Shown here one piece after another: positions 1 through 10,389 of a stretch of 64,000 bases of DNA (position 1 is the stretch's first letter; each line of letters opens with the position of its first letter). The notes beneath the pieces were generated by a model that saw only the letters and a program-made list of their open reading frames with translations, did not search any database and was not told the DNA's origin. A program made the position numbers and the translations under genes. The DNA lies in the NCBI GenBank assembly GCA_902564785.1, contig CACFCI010000001.1, positions 86,679 to 150,678 on the forward strand, in the 5' to 3' direction. The stretch is from an uncultured Pelagibacteraceae bacterium (lineage in GTDB: Bacteria > Pseudomonadota > Alphaproteobacteria > Pelagibacterales > Pelagibacteraceae).

Positions 1-33
1 ACCAAATAATGCAACTAAGATTATTTTTTTCAT
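1..33 (-). CDS. 5' end of a CDS running off the left edge; signal-peptide-like N-terminus MKKIILVALFG
   Basis: Reverse complement of 1-33 reads ATG AAA AAA ATA ATC TTA GTT GCA TTA TTT GGT with no stop; hydrophobic start typical of secreted proteins. Confidence 0.45.
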   Translation of the reverse strand, partial: MKKIILVALFG

Positions 34-94
34 AAGAAAAGTTAACAAATAAAATATGTCAAAACAATGAATGATTTAAAGTTTAATATTATTT

Positions 95-1132
95 TTATAT
101 TCTTACTTTCTTGCCGTTTCTTGCACTTTTGGTTATAGCTGCAAAAATTTTTAGAGAAATTAAACCATCATTACCATTCACTTTTGGCCTAACTTTTTTG
201 GTAACCACATCAGCAAAATGATCAATTTGATTTACTAATGTATTATCATCTTTTTTGTTTTTATTTTCGTTTACAAAAATCTTGTTCCACCAGCTTCGTT
301 CTTTTTTATAGAACCAATATTTAAGATTAGGAAACTGTAAAGAACCCTTAGTACCTCCAATCATATATGCTGATTGGTTAGTAATTGGATAGGCAGGATT
401 TTCACCTGCGGTCAGCTCATAACTCCAAGGTGCAACAATTGTATCTGATAAATTTAAGGTACAAAGTGCTCCTGAATTAAAGATCAAACTTATAGTGGCT
501 GTATCCTCTACTTGAAATTTTCTTGTTTTGTTTGATGTAAATGCTTGAACATATTTTATTGAACCCAATAAATAACAAATCATATCAATATCATGAACTA
601 AATTGATACCTAAAGGGCCACCTCCTTTACTTACTCTCCATTTTTCCTTGAAATAATCTTTGTGTTTATACAGCCAACTTAAAATATTTGCAGAAACGAT
701 ACTACCCAATTTACCTTTTTTAATGATATCTTTTACTTTAGAGACTATTGAATTGTGTCTACGATGATATCCAATTAATAATGGTGTTTTGTTTATATTG
801 GCACTGCTAATAATTTTTTTTGCAGATTGGATATTATCTGAAATAGGTTTTTCTAGCAAAACAGGTATTTTATTTTTTAAAAAACTGACTGTATGCTTTT
901 CATGTAATTGATTAGGTGTAGCAACTATCACAGCATCAAGTTTTTTTGAATTTAAAAGCTGTGATACATTTGAATACAATGGAATTTTATATTTTTTTGA
1001 TAAATTTTTAGCATTATTACTAATGTCTACTATTGAATGAAGATTTGCTTTCTTAGATTTTTGAATAGCTTTAATATGTTGCAAACCCATTAACCCTGTT
1101 CCTACTATCGAAATATTAATTTTTTTACCCAT
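95..1132 (-). CDS. Gfo/Idh/MocA family oxidoreductase
   Basis: N-terminal Rossmann motif (VGTGLMG), EKPISD motif, GGGPLGINLVHDIDM segment. Confidence 0.9.
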   Translation of the reverse strand: MGKKINISIVGTGLMGLQHIKAIQKSKKANLHSIVDISNNAKNLSKKYKIPLYSNVSQLLNSKKLDAVIVATPNQLHEKHTVSFLKNKIPVLLEKPISDNIQSAKKIISSANINKTPLLIGYHRRHNSIVSKVKDIIKKGKLGSIVSANILSWLYKHKDYFKEKWRVSKGGGPLGINLVHDIDMICYLLGSIKYVQAFTSNKTRKFQVEDTATISLIFNSGALCTLNLSDTIVAPWSYELTAGENPAYPITNQSAYMIGGTKGSLQFPNLKYWFYKKERSWWNKIFVNENKNKKDDNTLVNQIDHFADVVTKKVRPKVNGNDGLISLKIFAAITKSARNGKKVRI

Positions 1133-1135
1133 AAG

Positions 1136-2104
1136 TTAATTAATTTTAATTTTTGTAAAGCATGTATACCTTTTATTAGGTTTAATTAAAGTCCTTGGAA
1201 AATTTTTTTTATTAGGTGCATCAGGAAAATATTGTGTTTCTAAACAAATGCCTTGATAAGGAAATAATTTTTTTTTGTAATTCAGATTTTGTGCTGAATA
1301 AAGTTGAACACCAGGTAAGTTTGAAAAAAAATCAACTTTAATATTGGTATTATTATTTTTTAAAGTTCCAACATAATTTCTTGTATTTTTCTTCACAACA
1401 AAAGTGGTATCAAAACCCTTAAATTTAATTTTGATCTTTTTATTTTTAAAATAGTTTAATTTTTTTTGAATATTTTCAAAATTTAAAAAATCGTAAACAG
1501 ATTTTTTTACATTTTTAAATCTACCCGTTGGGATTAAGTTTTTATTTATTTGAAGATATTTAGATGAATTTAATTTTAACTCATGATCATAAATCATAAC
1601 TTTTTTATTTTTTTCAAGATTCCAATAACTATGATTAGTTAAATTAACATGAGTACTTTTATTAGATTTATATTCATACTTAATTATCAGAAATTTATTG
1701 TTTAATTGATAGGTACAATTGACAACTATATTTCCTGGAAAGCCTTGATCTTTATCAATTGAATTAAGTTGAAATACTATTTTATCTTTTGTTTGTTTTA
1801 TTTTTTTCCAAGGAAGAATGGAAAAACCAATTTTTCCACCATGAAGTGTATTTTTTCCCTCATTTGCGTTTAAAATAAATTTTTTTTTACCTATTTTAAA
1901 TTTTGAATTGGAAATTCTACCTGCATATCTTCCACAAGTTGATCCTACGCTTGGGTGTTTATATCGATAGTTTTCTTTTGATCCTAAATTTAGAATTAAA
2001 TTTATTTTCTTTTTTTTGTGAAAAACTTCAAAAAGACTAGCACCATAATTAAGAGCTTGAACTCTTAGAAATTTATTTTGAATTATAGAACTTTCAACTT
2101 TCAC
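1136..2104 (-). CDS. galM: Aldose 1-epimerase (galactose mutarotase family)
   Basis: VGSTCGRYAGRI, NEGKNTLHGGKIGF, NLTNHSYWNL, CLETQYFPDAPN match GalM family motifs. Confidence 0.9.
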   Translation of the reverse strand: MKVESSIIQNKFLRVQALNYGASLFEVFHKKKKINLILNLGSKENYRYKHPSVGSTCGRYAGRISNSKFKIGKKKFILNANEGKNTLHGGKIGFSILPWKKIKQTKDKIVFQLNSIDKDQGFPGNIVVNCTYQLNNKFLIIKYEYKSNKSTHVNLTNHSYWNLEKNKKVMIYDHELKLNSSKYLQINKNLIPTGRFKNVKKSVYDFLNFENIQKKLNYFKNKKIKIKFKGFDTTFVVKKNTRNYVGTLKNNNTNIKVDFFSNLPGVQLYSAQNLNYKKKLFPYQGICLETQYFPDAPNKKNFPRTLIKPNKRYTCFTKIKIN

Positions 2105-2109
2105 CTAGA

Positions 2110-2871
2110 TCAAGTTATACCACCATCAACAATAAAGCTTTGTTTAGTGCATCCAGAAGATTGATCTGATGCTAAAAACAATACTAATTGTGCAACATCA
2201 TTTGGTTTTAATTGTCTTTTTAAAGCCTGACTATCTAAAATAAGCTTTTTGTACTTAGGTGTTAACCAATGTTTTATTTGTCGTTCTGTTGCAATCGATC
2301 CAGGTACTACTGAATTGGTTCTGATATTATATTTTCCATACTCTTGAGCAAAAGATCTAGTTAACCCAACCACAGCTGATTTTGCTGTTTCATAAACAAC
2401 TTTATCACCTTCACCTAACATCCAGGAAACTGAACTTAAATTTACAATCGATCCAACTTTCATTTTTTTCATAGATGTTACTATAGCTTTAGCTGCAAAA
2501 AAATAATGTTTTAAGTTAATTGCCATTCTATTTTCCCAATATTTTTCATCCACCTGATCTGTGGTGTGCCTATCATCATTAGCTGCATTATTAACTAAAG
2601 CATGTATTGGCCCTTTTTTTGCAATAATATTTTTAATAGTTTTTTCTAATTTATTGATATCTAACAAATTACATTCAATGAAAGTTGGTGTTCTAAATTT
2701 ATTTTTCTTAATTTTTTTTAAAAGTTTTTTTGTTTCTTTTAAATTAATATCTACAAAATAAACTTCACTTCCCTGTTCACAAAAATGCTCAACGATTGAA
2801 GCACCAATCCCTGAGCCACCACCTGTAATAAATACTCTTTTATTTTTTAGATCAAAATATTTTACTTTCAT
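2110..2871 (-). CDS. SDR family oxidoreductase (sugar dehydrogenase-like)
   Basis: TGGGSGIG cofactor motif, NNAAND, SSVSW...YETAK catalytic motif. The provided ORF starts at 2901, but MKVKYFDLKNK at 2871 is the better start and abuts the upstream ABC gene. Confidence 0.9.
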   Translation of the reverse strand: MKVKYFDLKNKRVFITGGGSGIGASIVEHFCEQGSEVYFVDINLKETKKLLKKIKKNKFRTPTFIECNLLDINKLEKTIKNIIAKKGPIHALVNNAANDDRHTTDQVDEKYWENRMAINLKHYFFAAKAIVTSMKKMKVGSIVNLSSVSWMLGEGDKVVYETAKSAVVGLTRSFAQEYGKYNIRTNSVVPGSIATERQIKHWLTPKYKKLILDSQALKRQLKPNDVAQLVLFLASDQSSGCTKQSFIVDGGIT

Positions 2872-2872
2872 T

Positions 2873-3967
2873 TTATATTCTTTCCTCAATTTGAGCATCA
2901 AATAATGATGTTTGAGTTAAATCAAAATATAACTTCGTTTCTTTTGCTAATTCAATTTTTACGGTTGAAGGAAATTTAGCTAGTATTTCTTGATTAGCAT
3001 AATCAAAAGTCATTATCTGTTCGTGACCGATATACTCACTTAAATCTGCTCTTAAATTGATTTCAAAATCACTTTCATTTGATTTCTTAAAGTAAATATG
3101 CTCTGGCCTTAAACCAAAGTAAACTTCTTTATTATTTAAATTAGATTTATCTTTAAATTCATAATCTTTAATTGGAATTTCAACATTCGAACCACTTGCT
3201 GTAAAAGATATTTCGCCCGAAGTTTCTTTTAAAGTTCCCTTAATTAAATTCATAGATGGTGATCCAATAAAGTCAGCTACAAATGTATTGCTTGGTTTAT
3301 TGTAAATATTTTCAGGTGTATCATTTTGTTGAATAACACCATGGTTCATGATCGCTATTCTTGTTCCTAAACTCATTGCTTCAGTTTGATCATGAGTTAC
3401 ATATACGACTGTTGTTTTCAGTTGTTGGTGGAGTTTTTTGATCTCTCTTCTCATCTCAACCCTTAATTTTGCATCTAAATTAGATAAAGGTTCATCAAAT
3501 AAAAATATTCTTGGCTCCCTTACAAGAGCTCTACCAATTGCAACACGTTGTCTTTGACCACCAGATAATTGTGAAGGTTTTCTCTCTAATAATTGATCAA
3601 CTTGTAAAAATTTAGATACTTTTTCTAATTGTTCCTCTATTTTTTCCTTAGATGTTTTTGCCTGCTTAAGACCAAAAATCATATTTTCTCTAACGTTCAT
3701 TGATGGATATAAAGCGTAAGATTGAAAAACCATCGCAATATTACGGTCTTTTGGCTCAACTTTACTTACATTGTAGTCGTCAATAAAAACATTTCCCTCA
3801 TTTATAGTCTCTAAACCAGCGATAATATTAAGTAATGTTGATTTTCCACAACCAGAAGGTCCTAATAGAACCAAAAAATTGCCTTCATCTATCTCTAAAT
3901 TAATTTTTCTTAAAACCTCAGTTGATCCAAAGTTTTTTGATAATTCTTCAATTTTTAACGTTTTCAT
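2873..3967 (-). CDS. Carbohydrate ABC transporter ATP-binding protein (UgpC/MalK-type)
   Basis: Walker A GPSGCGKST, LSGGQRQRVAIGRAL, FLFDEPLSNLDAKLR, TOBE-like C-terminus. Confidence 0.95.
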   Translation of the reverse strand: MKTLKIEELSKNFGSTEVLRKINLEIDEGNFLVLLGPSGCGKSTLLNIIAGLETINEGNVFIDDYNVSKVEPKDRNIAMVFQSYALYPSMNVRENMIFGLKQAKTSKEKIEEQLEKVSKFLQVDQLLERKPSQLSGGQRQRVAIGRALVREPRIFLFDEPLSNLDAKLRVEMRREIKKLHQQLKTTVVYVTHDQTEAMSLGTRIAIMNHGVIQQNDTPENIYNKPSNTFVADFIGSPSMNLIKGTLKETSGEISFTASGSNVEIPIKDYEFKDKSNLNNKEVYFGLRPEHIYFKKSNESDFEINLRADLSEYIGHEQIMTFDYANQEILAKFPSTVKIELAKETKLYFDLTQTSLFDAQIEERI

Positions 3968-3969
3968 TG

Positions 3970-4875
3970 TTATCCTTTCACTGCTCCTGAAGTTAATCCT
4001 CTAATAAAATATTTGCCTGCTAATACATAAACAATAAGTGTTGGAATCCCGGCTATAATAGCTGAAGCCATATCAACATTATATTCTTTAACGCTTGTGC
4101 TTGATAAAACCATATTATTTAAAGCGACTTGTATAGGTGCCGCTTCACCAAAAGAGAAAGTTGATCCAAATAAAAAATCGTTCCATATTTGTGTGAATTG
4201 CCAAATTACTGTTACAACAATTATCGGTGCAGATATTGGAAGTAAAATTTTAAAAAATATTTTAAAAAACCCAGCACCGTCTATTCTTGCAGCTTTAACT
4301 AATTCTGTTGGGACAGAAACATAATAATTTCTAAAAAATAATGTCGTAAAAGGTATTCCATAAACTGTATGGACTAAAACTAATCCAACTACTGAATTTG
4401 AAATTCCTAATACTCCAAGAGTTCTTGCCATTGGAAGCAATATTGCTTGAAATGGTATGAAGCACCCAAATAATAAAAAAAGAAAAACCCATTGATCTCC
4501 TTTGAATCTCCACTTTGTTAAAACATAGCCTGTCATCGCTCCAATGAATGTTGAAAAAAATACTGCTGGTACAACCATCTTTATTGAATTCCAAAAATAT
4601 GGTCTCAAAAAAGTATCACCAGCTCCATAACCTCGACCTCCCCATGCTACAGCCCAAGATTCCAAATTTATTCCACTTGGCCAACTTAAAAGTGTTCCTT
4701 GTCGAATCTCTTCCATTGTTTTTAAAGAAGTAACAACCATTACGTATAGTGGAAAAATAAAATAAGAAGCAAAAAGAATTAAAGTAAAATATAAAAACCA
4801 TCTCAAAAACATATTTGTATATTTAGATTTTTGCTCTAACTGCTGATAAGATGATGATTTCAAACTATCTTGCAT
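3970..4875 (-). CDS. Carbohydrate ABC transporter permease
   Basis: Multiple TM segments and EAA-like loop ELVKAARIDGAGFFKIFFKILLP. Confidence 0.93.
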   Translation of the reverse strand: MQDSLKSSSYQQLEQKSKYTNMFLRWFLYFTLILFASYFIFPLYVMVVTSLKTMEEIRQGTLLSWPSGINLESWAVAWGGRGYGAGDTFLRPYFWNSIKMVVPAVFFSTFIGAMTGYVLTKWRFKGDQWVFLFLLFGCFIPFQAILLPMARTLGVLGISNSVVGLVLVHTVYGIPFTTLFFRNYYVSVPTELVKAARIDGAGFFKIFFKILLPISAPIIVVTVIWQFTQIWNDFLFGSTFSFGEAAPIQVALNNMVLSSTSVKEYNVDMASAIIAGIPTLIVYVLAGKYFIRGLTSGAVKG

Positions 4876-5740
4876 TTTCTCTCCTTAGCTCTGAATATAA
4901 ATATGGGATAATCACAGCTGCAACTGCCATAAACATCATCATTGCACTCGCTGCAGATAAACCAACCTGGCTTTTGTGAAATGCAGTTTGAGTCATATAT
5001 AAAGCAGGCATAGTTGTTGATATACCTGGGCCTCCCTGTGTCAGCGCTACGATGAGATCATAACTTTTTATGGATATATGAACTAAAATTACAAAACTTG
5101 TAAAAAATACAGGTCTCATCATTGGAAGTAAAATCTTCCAGTAAACAGTAAATAAACTTGCGCCATCTATTTTTGCTGCCTTAACAATTTCATCTTCGAC
5201 TGACCTTAATCCAGCTAAAAATAAAGCCATAACAAAGCCTGCAGATTGCCAGACACCAGCAATTACTATGGTATAAATGGCCATTTCCCTATCTACTAAC
5301 CAATCAAAGGTAAAGTTCTCAAAACCCCAGTCTCTAAACATTTTTTGGATGCCTAAAGTTGGATTTAATATCCATTTCCAAGCAGTTCCTGTCACAATAA
5401 AAGATAACGCCATTGGATATAAATAAATTGTTCTTAACAAACCTTCAGCTCTGATTTTTTGGTCTAAAAAAATTGCAAGAATTATTCCTATAACAACACA
5501 AAAGATTAAAAATAATGCTGTAAAAATAAGCAAGTTATCTACTGCAATAAGCCATTTTCTTGATGCCCAAAGTTTTTCATATTGTCCAAATCCCCAAAGT
5601 TCATACTTTGGTAAAATTTTAGAATTAGTAAAAGATATATATAAAGTCCATAGTACAAAACCATAAACAAACCAACCAATCAAACCAACAGCTGGGGCCA
5701 TTACAATTTTAGGTAAATTTTTTTCTAACCACTTGAACAT
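4865..5740 (-). CDS. Sugar ABC transporter permease
   Basis: Multi-TM protein with EAA loop DEIVKAAKIDGASLFTVYWKILLPMMRP; overlaps the next permease by 11 bp. Confidence 0.93.
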   Translation of the reverse strand: MFKWLEKNLPKIVMAPAVGLIGWFVYGFVLWTLYISFTNSKILPKYELWGFGQYEKLWASRKWLIAVDNLLIFTALFLIFCVVIGIILAIFLDQKIRAEGLLRTIYLYPMALSFIVTGTAWKWILNPTLGIQKMFRDWGFENFTFDWLVDREMAIYTIVIAGVWQSAGFVMALFLAGLRSVEDEIVKAAKIDGASLFTVYWKILLPMMRPVFFTSFVILVHISIKSYDLIVALTQGGPGISTTMPALYMTQTAFHKSQVGLSAASAMMMFMAVAAVIIPYLYSELRRENAR

Positions 5741-5772
5741 TATAAATATTTTTTTATTTTTAGATTTAAAAA

Positions 5773-5800
5773 AAAGGCCACTTAATCAAAAGTGGCCTTT
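5773..5800 (-). terminator. Intrinsic terminator downstream of sugar SBP gene
   Basis: Perfect 11-bp stem AAAGGCCACTT / AAGTGGCCTTT with 6-nt loop; A-run on + strand gives a U-tract on the minus-strand transcript. Confidence 0.85.
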
Positions 5801-5813
5801 TAATTTTTAATTA

Positions 5814-7070
5814 CTACATATTAGCTAAAACTGAGTCAGCTAAAGCGTTTGCGGCATCTACAGATGACATATCAGAGTTAAAGTGCTCTGTTATAATATC
5901 TTGTAGGGCAGCTTTCATAGTATTACCTTGGGCCATACCGTGAGCAAAACTTGGAACTAATCCACCGCTTGCTCCAGCAGTTTTAATATCAGAGTTTGAA
6001 GTTTTTGCACATTTATCAAACTCATCCATTGGAACATCTAGTCTAGCTGGGATTGAACCTTTGTATAGGTTAAATACTTTTTGGAAGTTTTTACCCATCA
6101 TTAATTTCGCTAGTAGCTTTTGACCTTCTTGTTTTTCTGGATCGCTAGTTTTGTAAAATATAAAACTATCTACGTTATATAAGTATCCATTATTTGATGG
6201 AGTAGGAGCACAGTAATAATCTACACCTGGAACTTTTCCAGCAGCTGTAAATTCACCTTTTGCCCAGTCACCCATAATTTGGAAACCAGCTTTTCCTTCA
6301 ATTACCATACCGGTAGCAACGTTCCAGTCTCTTCCTGGACTACCTTCATCAGTATAGCTTTGAAGTTTTCTCATTTGATCAAAAACTTTAACTGTTGTCT
6401 CACTTCTTAAACAGCTTTCTTTAAGATCAACGTAACAATTTTTGTAGTAGTTATTTCCACCAATACCCATAGCAACTGCTTCAAATACTGTAGCATCTTG
6501 CCAAGCTTGACCACCGTGAGCGAATGGAATTATTCCTGCAGCTTTTAATTTTTCTGCAGCAGCATTTACTTCGTCCCAAGTTGTTGGAACTGAAATACCA
6601 TTAGCATCGAATACAGCTTTGTTTGCCCACATCCAGTCAATTCTATGAATGTTAACTGGTGCAGCACAATATGGTCCACTATTGTTTTCACATTTATGGA
6701 CAGCAGCAATCATTGGATCTAAAAGTTTATCCCAACCTTCAGATTGAGCAATTGCATCAATATTATACGGAGCCACAACACCTTCTTGGTCATACTCTTG
6801 TATTGTAGGTCCTTTGATTTGAGATGCAGATGGAGGATCTCCAGCCACAATTCTTGCTTTTAATGCAACGTTAGCAGCGTCTCCACCACCACCTGTTACA
6901 GGCATATCCATCCATTCACCACCATTTGCAGCGAAATCATCTTTTAATACTTTAAGTGCAGCAGCTTCACCACCAGATGTCCACCAGTGCAGCACCTCTA
7001 TCTTTGGTCCTGCAATCGATGAAGTAGATGTGAAAGCTAATGTAATTAAAGCGATAAGTATTTTTTTCAT
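5814..7070 (-). CDS. Sugar ABC transporter substrate-binding protein
   Basis: Signal peptide MKKILIALITLAFTSTSSIAG; EVLHWWTSGGEAAALKVLKDDF; extracellular solute-binding protein family 1. Confidence 0.95.
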   Translation of the reverse strand: MKKILIALITLAFTSTSSIAGPKIEVLHWWTSGGEAAALKVLKDDFAANGGEWMDMPVTGGGGDAANVALKARIVAGDPPSASQIKGPTIQEYDQEGVVAPYNIDAIAQSEGWDKLLDPMIAAVHKCENNSGPYCAAPVNIHRIDWMWANKAVFDANGISVPTTWDEVNAAAEKLKAAGIIPFAHGGQAWQDATVFEAVAMGIGGNNYYKNCYVDLKESCLRSETTVKVFDQMRKLQSYTDEGSPGRDWNVATGMVIEGKAGFQIMGDWAKGEFTAAGKVPGVDYYCAPTPSNNGYLYNVDSFIFYKTSDPEKQEGQKLLAKLMMGKNFQKVFNLYKGSIPARLDVPMDEFDKCAKTSNSDIKTAGASGGLVPSFAHGMAQGNTMKAALQDIITEHFNSDMSSVDAANALADSVLANM

Positions 7071-7261
7071 ATTTTCTCTTCCTCTTTTTATTTAATTAAC
7101 TATTTTTAAAAAAAGAAACTATAAGTAGAATAATAAGTAATTGATAATTAAAAAAACTTAATACAACTAAAAGGAGATATTGTATTTTTTTGTTTATTTT
7201 GAATGTTTTTTTGAATTAAAAAAAAATTCTTTTTTTTTAATTTCTATTAAGAGTTGAATTT

Positions 7262-8164
7262 CTAATATGTCGCGCTTCTTCCTAATCTTGCGGCTCCACG
7301 AACACCACTAGCATCACCAAATTTTGGTTTTAAAAAGACACCTTCGTATTCCCTACCAATTACAAATTTTCTTACCAATGAATCTACTTCATGTAAAAAA
7401 TCTATTTCATTTGAAACGCCGCCACCAAAAACAAAAGCATCTGGATCTAAAATATTTATAATACTTGAAAGTGACATTGCTAAATTAACTTTAAAATCAT
7501 CAATAAATCTTTCTGCATCTAAATCATGTTTTCTATTTAATTCAAAAATTTCATTTGTTTTTAAATTTTTTCCATAAATTTTATTAAATCTTTTAGCTAA
7601 TCCCAAACCTGATAAAAAACTTTCGATCTCTGCTTCACGCGCATTACTAGAATCAAATTTTTCTTTCTTAGCAGCAAAATATGGTATTTGATTATGCCCC
7701 CATTCTCCTGCTACACCGTTGGGGCCACTTACAATTTTCTTATCTATTACTAATCCACCTCCAACTCCTGATCCTAAAATTATTCCATAAACAATTTTAT
7801 AATGTTTTCCTGATCCATCGATAGATTCTGATAAAGCAAAGCAATTTGCATCGTTTTCACAAAAAACTTCTTTTCCAAGGGCTTTACGTAAATCATTTTG
7901 GAAAGGTTTTTTTTCTAACCACGTTATGTTTGGGGCATTTTTTACTAATCCAGTTTGAGGAGAATGTACTCCAGGATGACATACTCCAATTGGAAGCTCT
8001 TTTTTAAATTCTTGTTCTAATTTTTTATGAATGTCTCTTATTGCAGTTACAATTTGAGTATAATCTTTTGGACAGGATATTCTAGATCTATGTTTTTCTT
8101 GTCCGTCTTCTTCAAGGACTACACTCTCAATTTTAGTAGCTCCAACATCAATACCTACTTGCAT
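7262..8164 (-). CDS. ROK family sugar kinase-like protein
   Basis: GIDVGATKIE, ENDANCFALSE, GSGVGGGLVIDKKIVSGPNGVAGEWGHN; the Cys-rich zinc motif is replaced (see findings). Confidence 0.9.
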   Translation of the reverse strand: MQVGIDVGATKIESVVLEEDGQEKHRSRISCPKDYTQIVTAIRDIHKKLEQEFKKELPIGVCHPGVHSPQTGLVKNAPNITWLEKKPFQNDLRKALGKEVFCENDANCFALSESIDGSGKHYKIVYGIILGSGVGGGLVIDKKIVSGPNGVAGEWGHNQIPYFAAKKEKFDSSNAREAEIESFLSGLGLAKRFNKIYGKNLKTNEIFELNRKHDLDAERFIDDFKVNLAMSLSSIINILDPDAFVFGGGVSNEIDFLHEVDSLVRKFVIGREYEGVFLKPKFGDASGVRGAARLGRSATY

Positions 8165-8165
8165 G

Positions 8166-8915
8166 TTAATAAGTTGCCCTTCCGCCGCTCAAATCAAAAA
8201 CAGCTGCTGTAGAGAATGAATTTTCTTCACTAGCTAACCAAGTTACTAACGAAGATAACTCTTCAACTTTTGCAAATTTATTTCTAGGAATTTTTGATAA
8301 CATATAATTAATATGCTCTTCTGTCATTTGGTCAAAAATTCTTGTTTTTGCTGCTGCTGGAGTTACACAATTTACAGCTATATTTTTTTGTGCAAGTTCT
8401 TTACCCAAAGATTTTGTTAAACCTATAACGCCTGCCTTTGAAGTACTATATGCACTTGCATTTGGATTTCCTTCTTTTCCTGCAATAGATGCAATATTTA
8501 CTATTCTTCCATAGTCATTCTTTAACATGAAAGGAACAACCGCTTTACAACAATAAAAAACAGAATTTAAATTTAAGTTCATTACTTTTTTCCATTCATC
8601 TAGAGGATACTCTGCTACAGTAGTATTCAATCCTGCAATACCTGCGTTATTAACAAAAATATCTATTTTTCCATGTTTTTGTTCTACCTCTGCTAAATTT
8701 TTATTTACTATTTCAAAATTAGTTACGTCTACTATCTGATGACTTAGGTGTTCTGATTTTACTTTATCAATAGCTTCTTTAGCAGCATTTTCATCAATAT
8801 CCCAAATCACAACTGTAGCACCAGACTCGATAAATCTTTCAGTTATTGCTAAACCAAATCCTTGAGCTCCACCAGTAACAATCGCCACTCGATTATTTAA
8901 ATCATAGTTAATCAT
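8166..8915 (-). CDS. SDR family NAD(P)-dependent oxidoreductase (FabG-like)
   Basis: TGGAQGFG, NNAGIAG, IASIAG...YSTSKAG motifs. Confidence 0.92.
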   Translation of the reverse strand: MINYDLNNRVAIVTGGAQGFGLAITERFIESGATVVIWDIDENAAKEAIDKVKSEHLSHQIVDVTNFEIVNKNLAEVEQKHGKIDIFVNNAGIAGLNTTVAEYPLDEWKKVMNLNLNSVFYCCKAVVPFMLKNDYGRIVNIASIAGKEGNPNASAYSTSKAGVIGLTKSLGKELAQKNIAVNCVTPAAAKTRIFDQMTEEHINYMLSKIPRNKFAKVEELSSLVTWLASEENSFSTAAVFDLSGGRATY

Positions 8916-10389
8916 TATTTCTTTTAATTTTTCTTGATCTTATTAAAGGAAAAGCCAAAGCAATTAAAGATAAAATAAAAAATGTTAATGCAATTGGTCT
9001 TGTGAAAAACATTAGCCAATTACCATCGAATATAACTAGAGATTGTCTTAAAGTTCCTTCAACTAACTCACCCAAAATTAATCCAATAATAACTGGTACT
9101 ACTGAAAAGCCATATCTTCTCATAAAGAAACCTAGCACTCCAAAAAATAACATTATCCAAACATCTATTATGGATTGATTTAAAGAATAAGTTCCACATA
9201 CTGAAACTGCAAATATCATTGGCCATAAGATTTTGTTAGGAACTAAAGTTATTCTTGCAAATATTTTAGCTCCAAAAAATCCAAAAATAAAAAAGAGAAT
9301 ATTGGCAATCAACATAGCGCCAAAAATTCCATATAAGAAATCTGGCTGCTCTCTAAACAAATCTGGTCCAGGTCTAACACCATGGATAATCAATCCCGTA
9401 AGTATAACCGCTGTTGTTGCGCTACCAGGAATACCTAGCGCTAAAGTTGGAACCATCGCGCCGCCTGTTGCTGCGTTATTTGCAGCCTCAGCACCAGCAA
9501 TGCCTTCAATAGATCCTTTTCCAAATTCTTCTGGATTTTTTGAAAATCTCTTAGCCTCAGAATAACCAATTAAAGATGCAACTGTTCCACCTTCTGCAGG
9601 AAGAACTCCAATAAATGATCCTATCCCACTTGATCGTAGTATTGTTTTCCAAGTTTTCTTATAATCATCTTTGCTAGGAAGCTTAATTGCTTTTAAAGCT
9701 ATTCTGTTAAACACTTGATTGATTAAAGTTGATTGAGTTAACATTTCACTCATTGCAAAAAGTCCAACTACTACTGGTATAAATCCTATTCCTTCAGTTA
9801 ATTCATTGATCCCAAAAGTAAAACGATCAATTGAAGTCATAAAATCTTTACCAACTGTAGATATCAATATTCCAAATGCACCTGCGATTAAATTTTTAAT
9901 TGGACTACCCTCACCTATTGAAGCAAGCATTGTTAAGCCAAATATTGCTAATGCAAAATATTCTGGCTGACCAAACTCATAAGCAAGTTGCGCTAATATA
10001 GGAGCAAAGAAAACTAATATAACGACGCTAAAAATACCTCCAACAGTACTTGAGACTGTTGCCATACCTAAAGCTCTTCCAGCCTCGCCTTTTTGTGCTA
10101 AAGGATAGCCATCTAAACAAGTGGCTGCAGCTGCTGGGGTCCCTGGTGTATTAATAAGTACAGCAGTTATTGCACCACCATAGGTTCCTGCACAATAAAT
10201 AGATGTTAATAAAACAATTGCAGATAATGGATCTAGAGTCATTGTGAAAGGTAAGATCAATGCTCCACCTGTTGTTGGTCCTAACCCGGGCAACACACCT
10301 AATATCAAACCAAATAAAGTTCCAAAAAATAAAACTAATAATAGTTTAGAACTAAAAAGTGGTGCCAGCATTAATAATAAATTATCCAT
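8908..10389 (-). CDS. tctA: Tripartite tricarboxylate transporter large permease (TctA family)
   Basis: GVLPGLGPTTGGALILPFTM, NTPGTPAAAATCLDGYPLAQKGEAGRALG characteristic of TctA. Confidence 0.96.
   Translation of the reverse strand: MDNLLLMLAPLFSSKLLLVLFFGTLFGLILGVLPGLGPTTGGALILPFTMTLDPLSAIVLLTSIYCAGTYGGAITAVLINTPGTPAAAATCLDGYPLAQKGEAGRALGMATVSSTVGGIFSVVILVFFAPILAQLAYEFGQPEYFALAIFGLTMLASIGEGSPIKNLIAGAFGILISTVGKDFMTSIDRFTFGINELTEGIGFIPVVVGLFAMSEMLTQSTLINQVFNRIALKAIKLPSKDDYKKTWKTILRSSGIGSFIGVLPAEGGTVASLIGYSEAKRFSKNPEEFGKGSIEGIAGAEAANNAATGGAMVPTLALGIPGSATTAVILTGLIIHGVRPGPDLFREQPDFLYGIFGAMLIANILFFIFGFFGAKIFARITLVPNKILWPMIFAVSVCGTYSLNQSIIDVWIMLFFGVLGFFMRRYGFSVVPVIIGLILGELVEGTLRQSLVIFDGNWLMFFTRPIALTFFILSLIALAFPLIRSRKIKRNND

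Noticed and set aside
4331-4801. Overlapping minus ORFs (87 aa and 61 aa) inside the permease
   Set aside because: Alternate frames of the clear ABC permease CDS.
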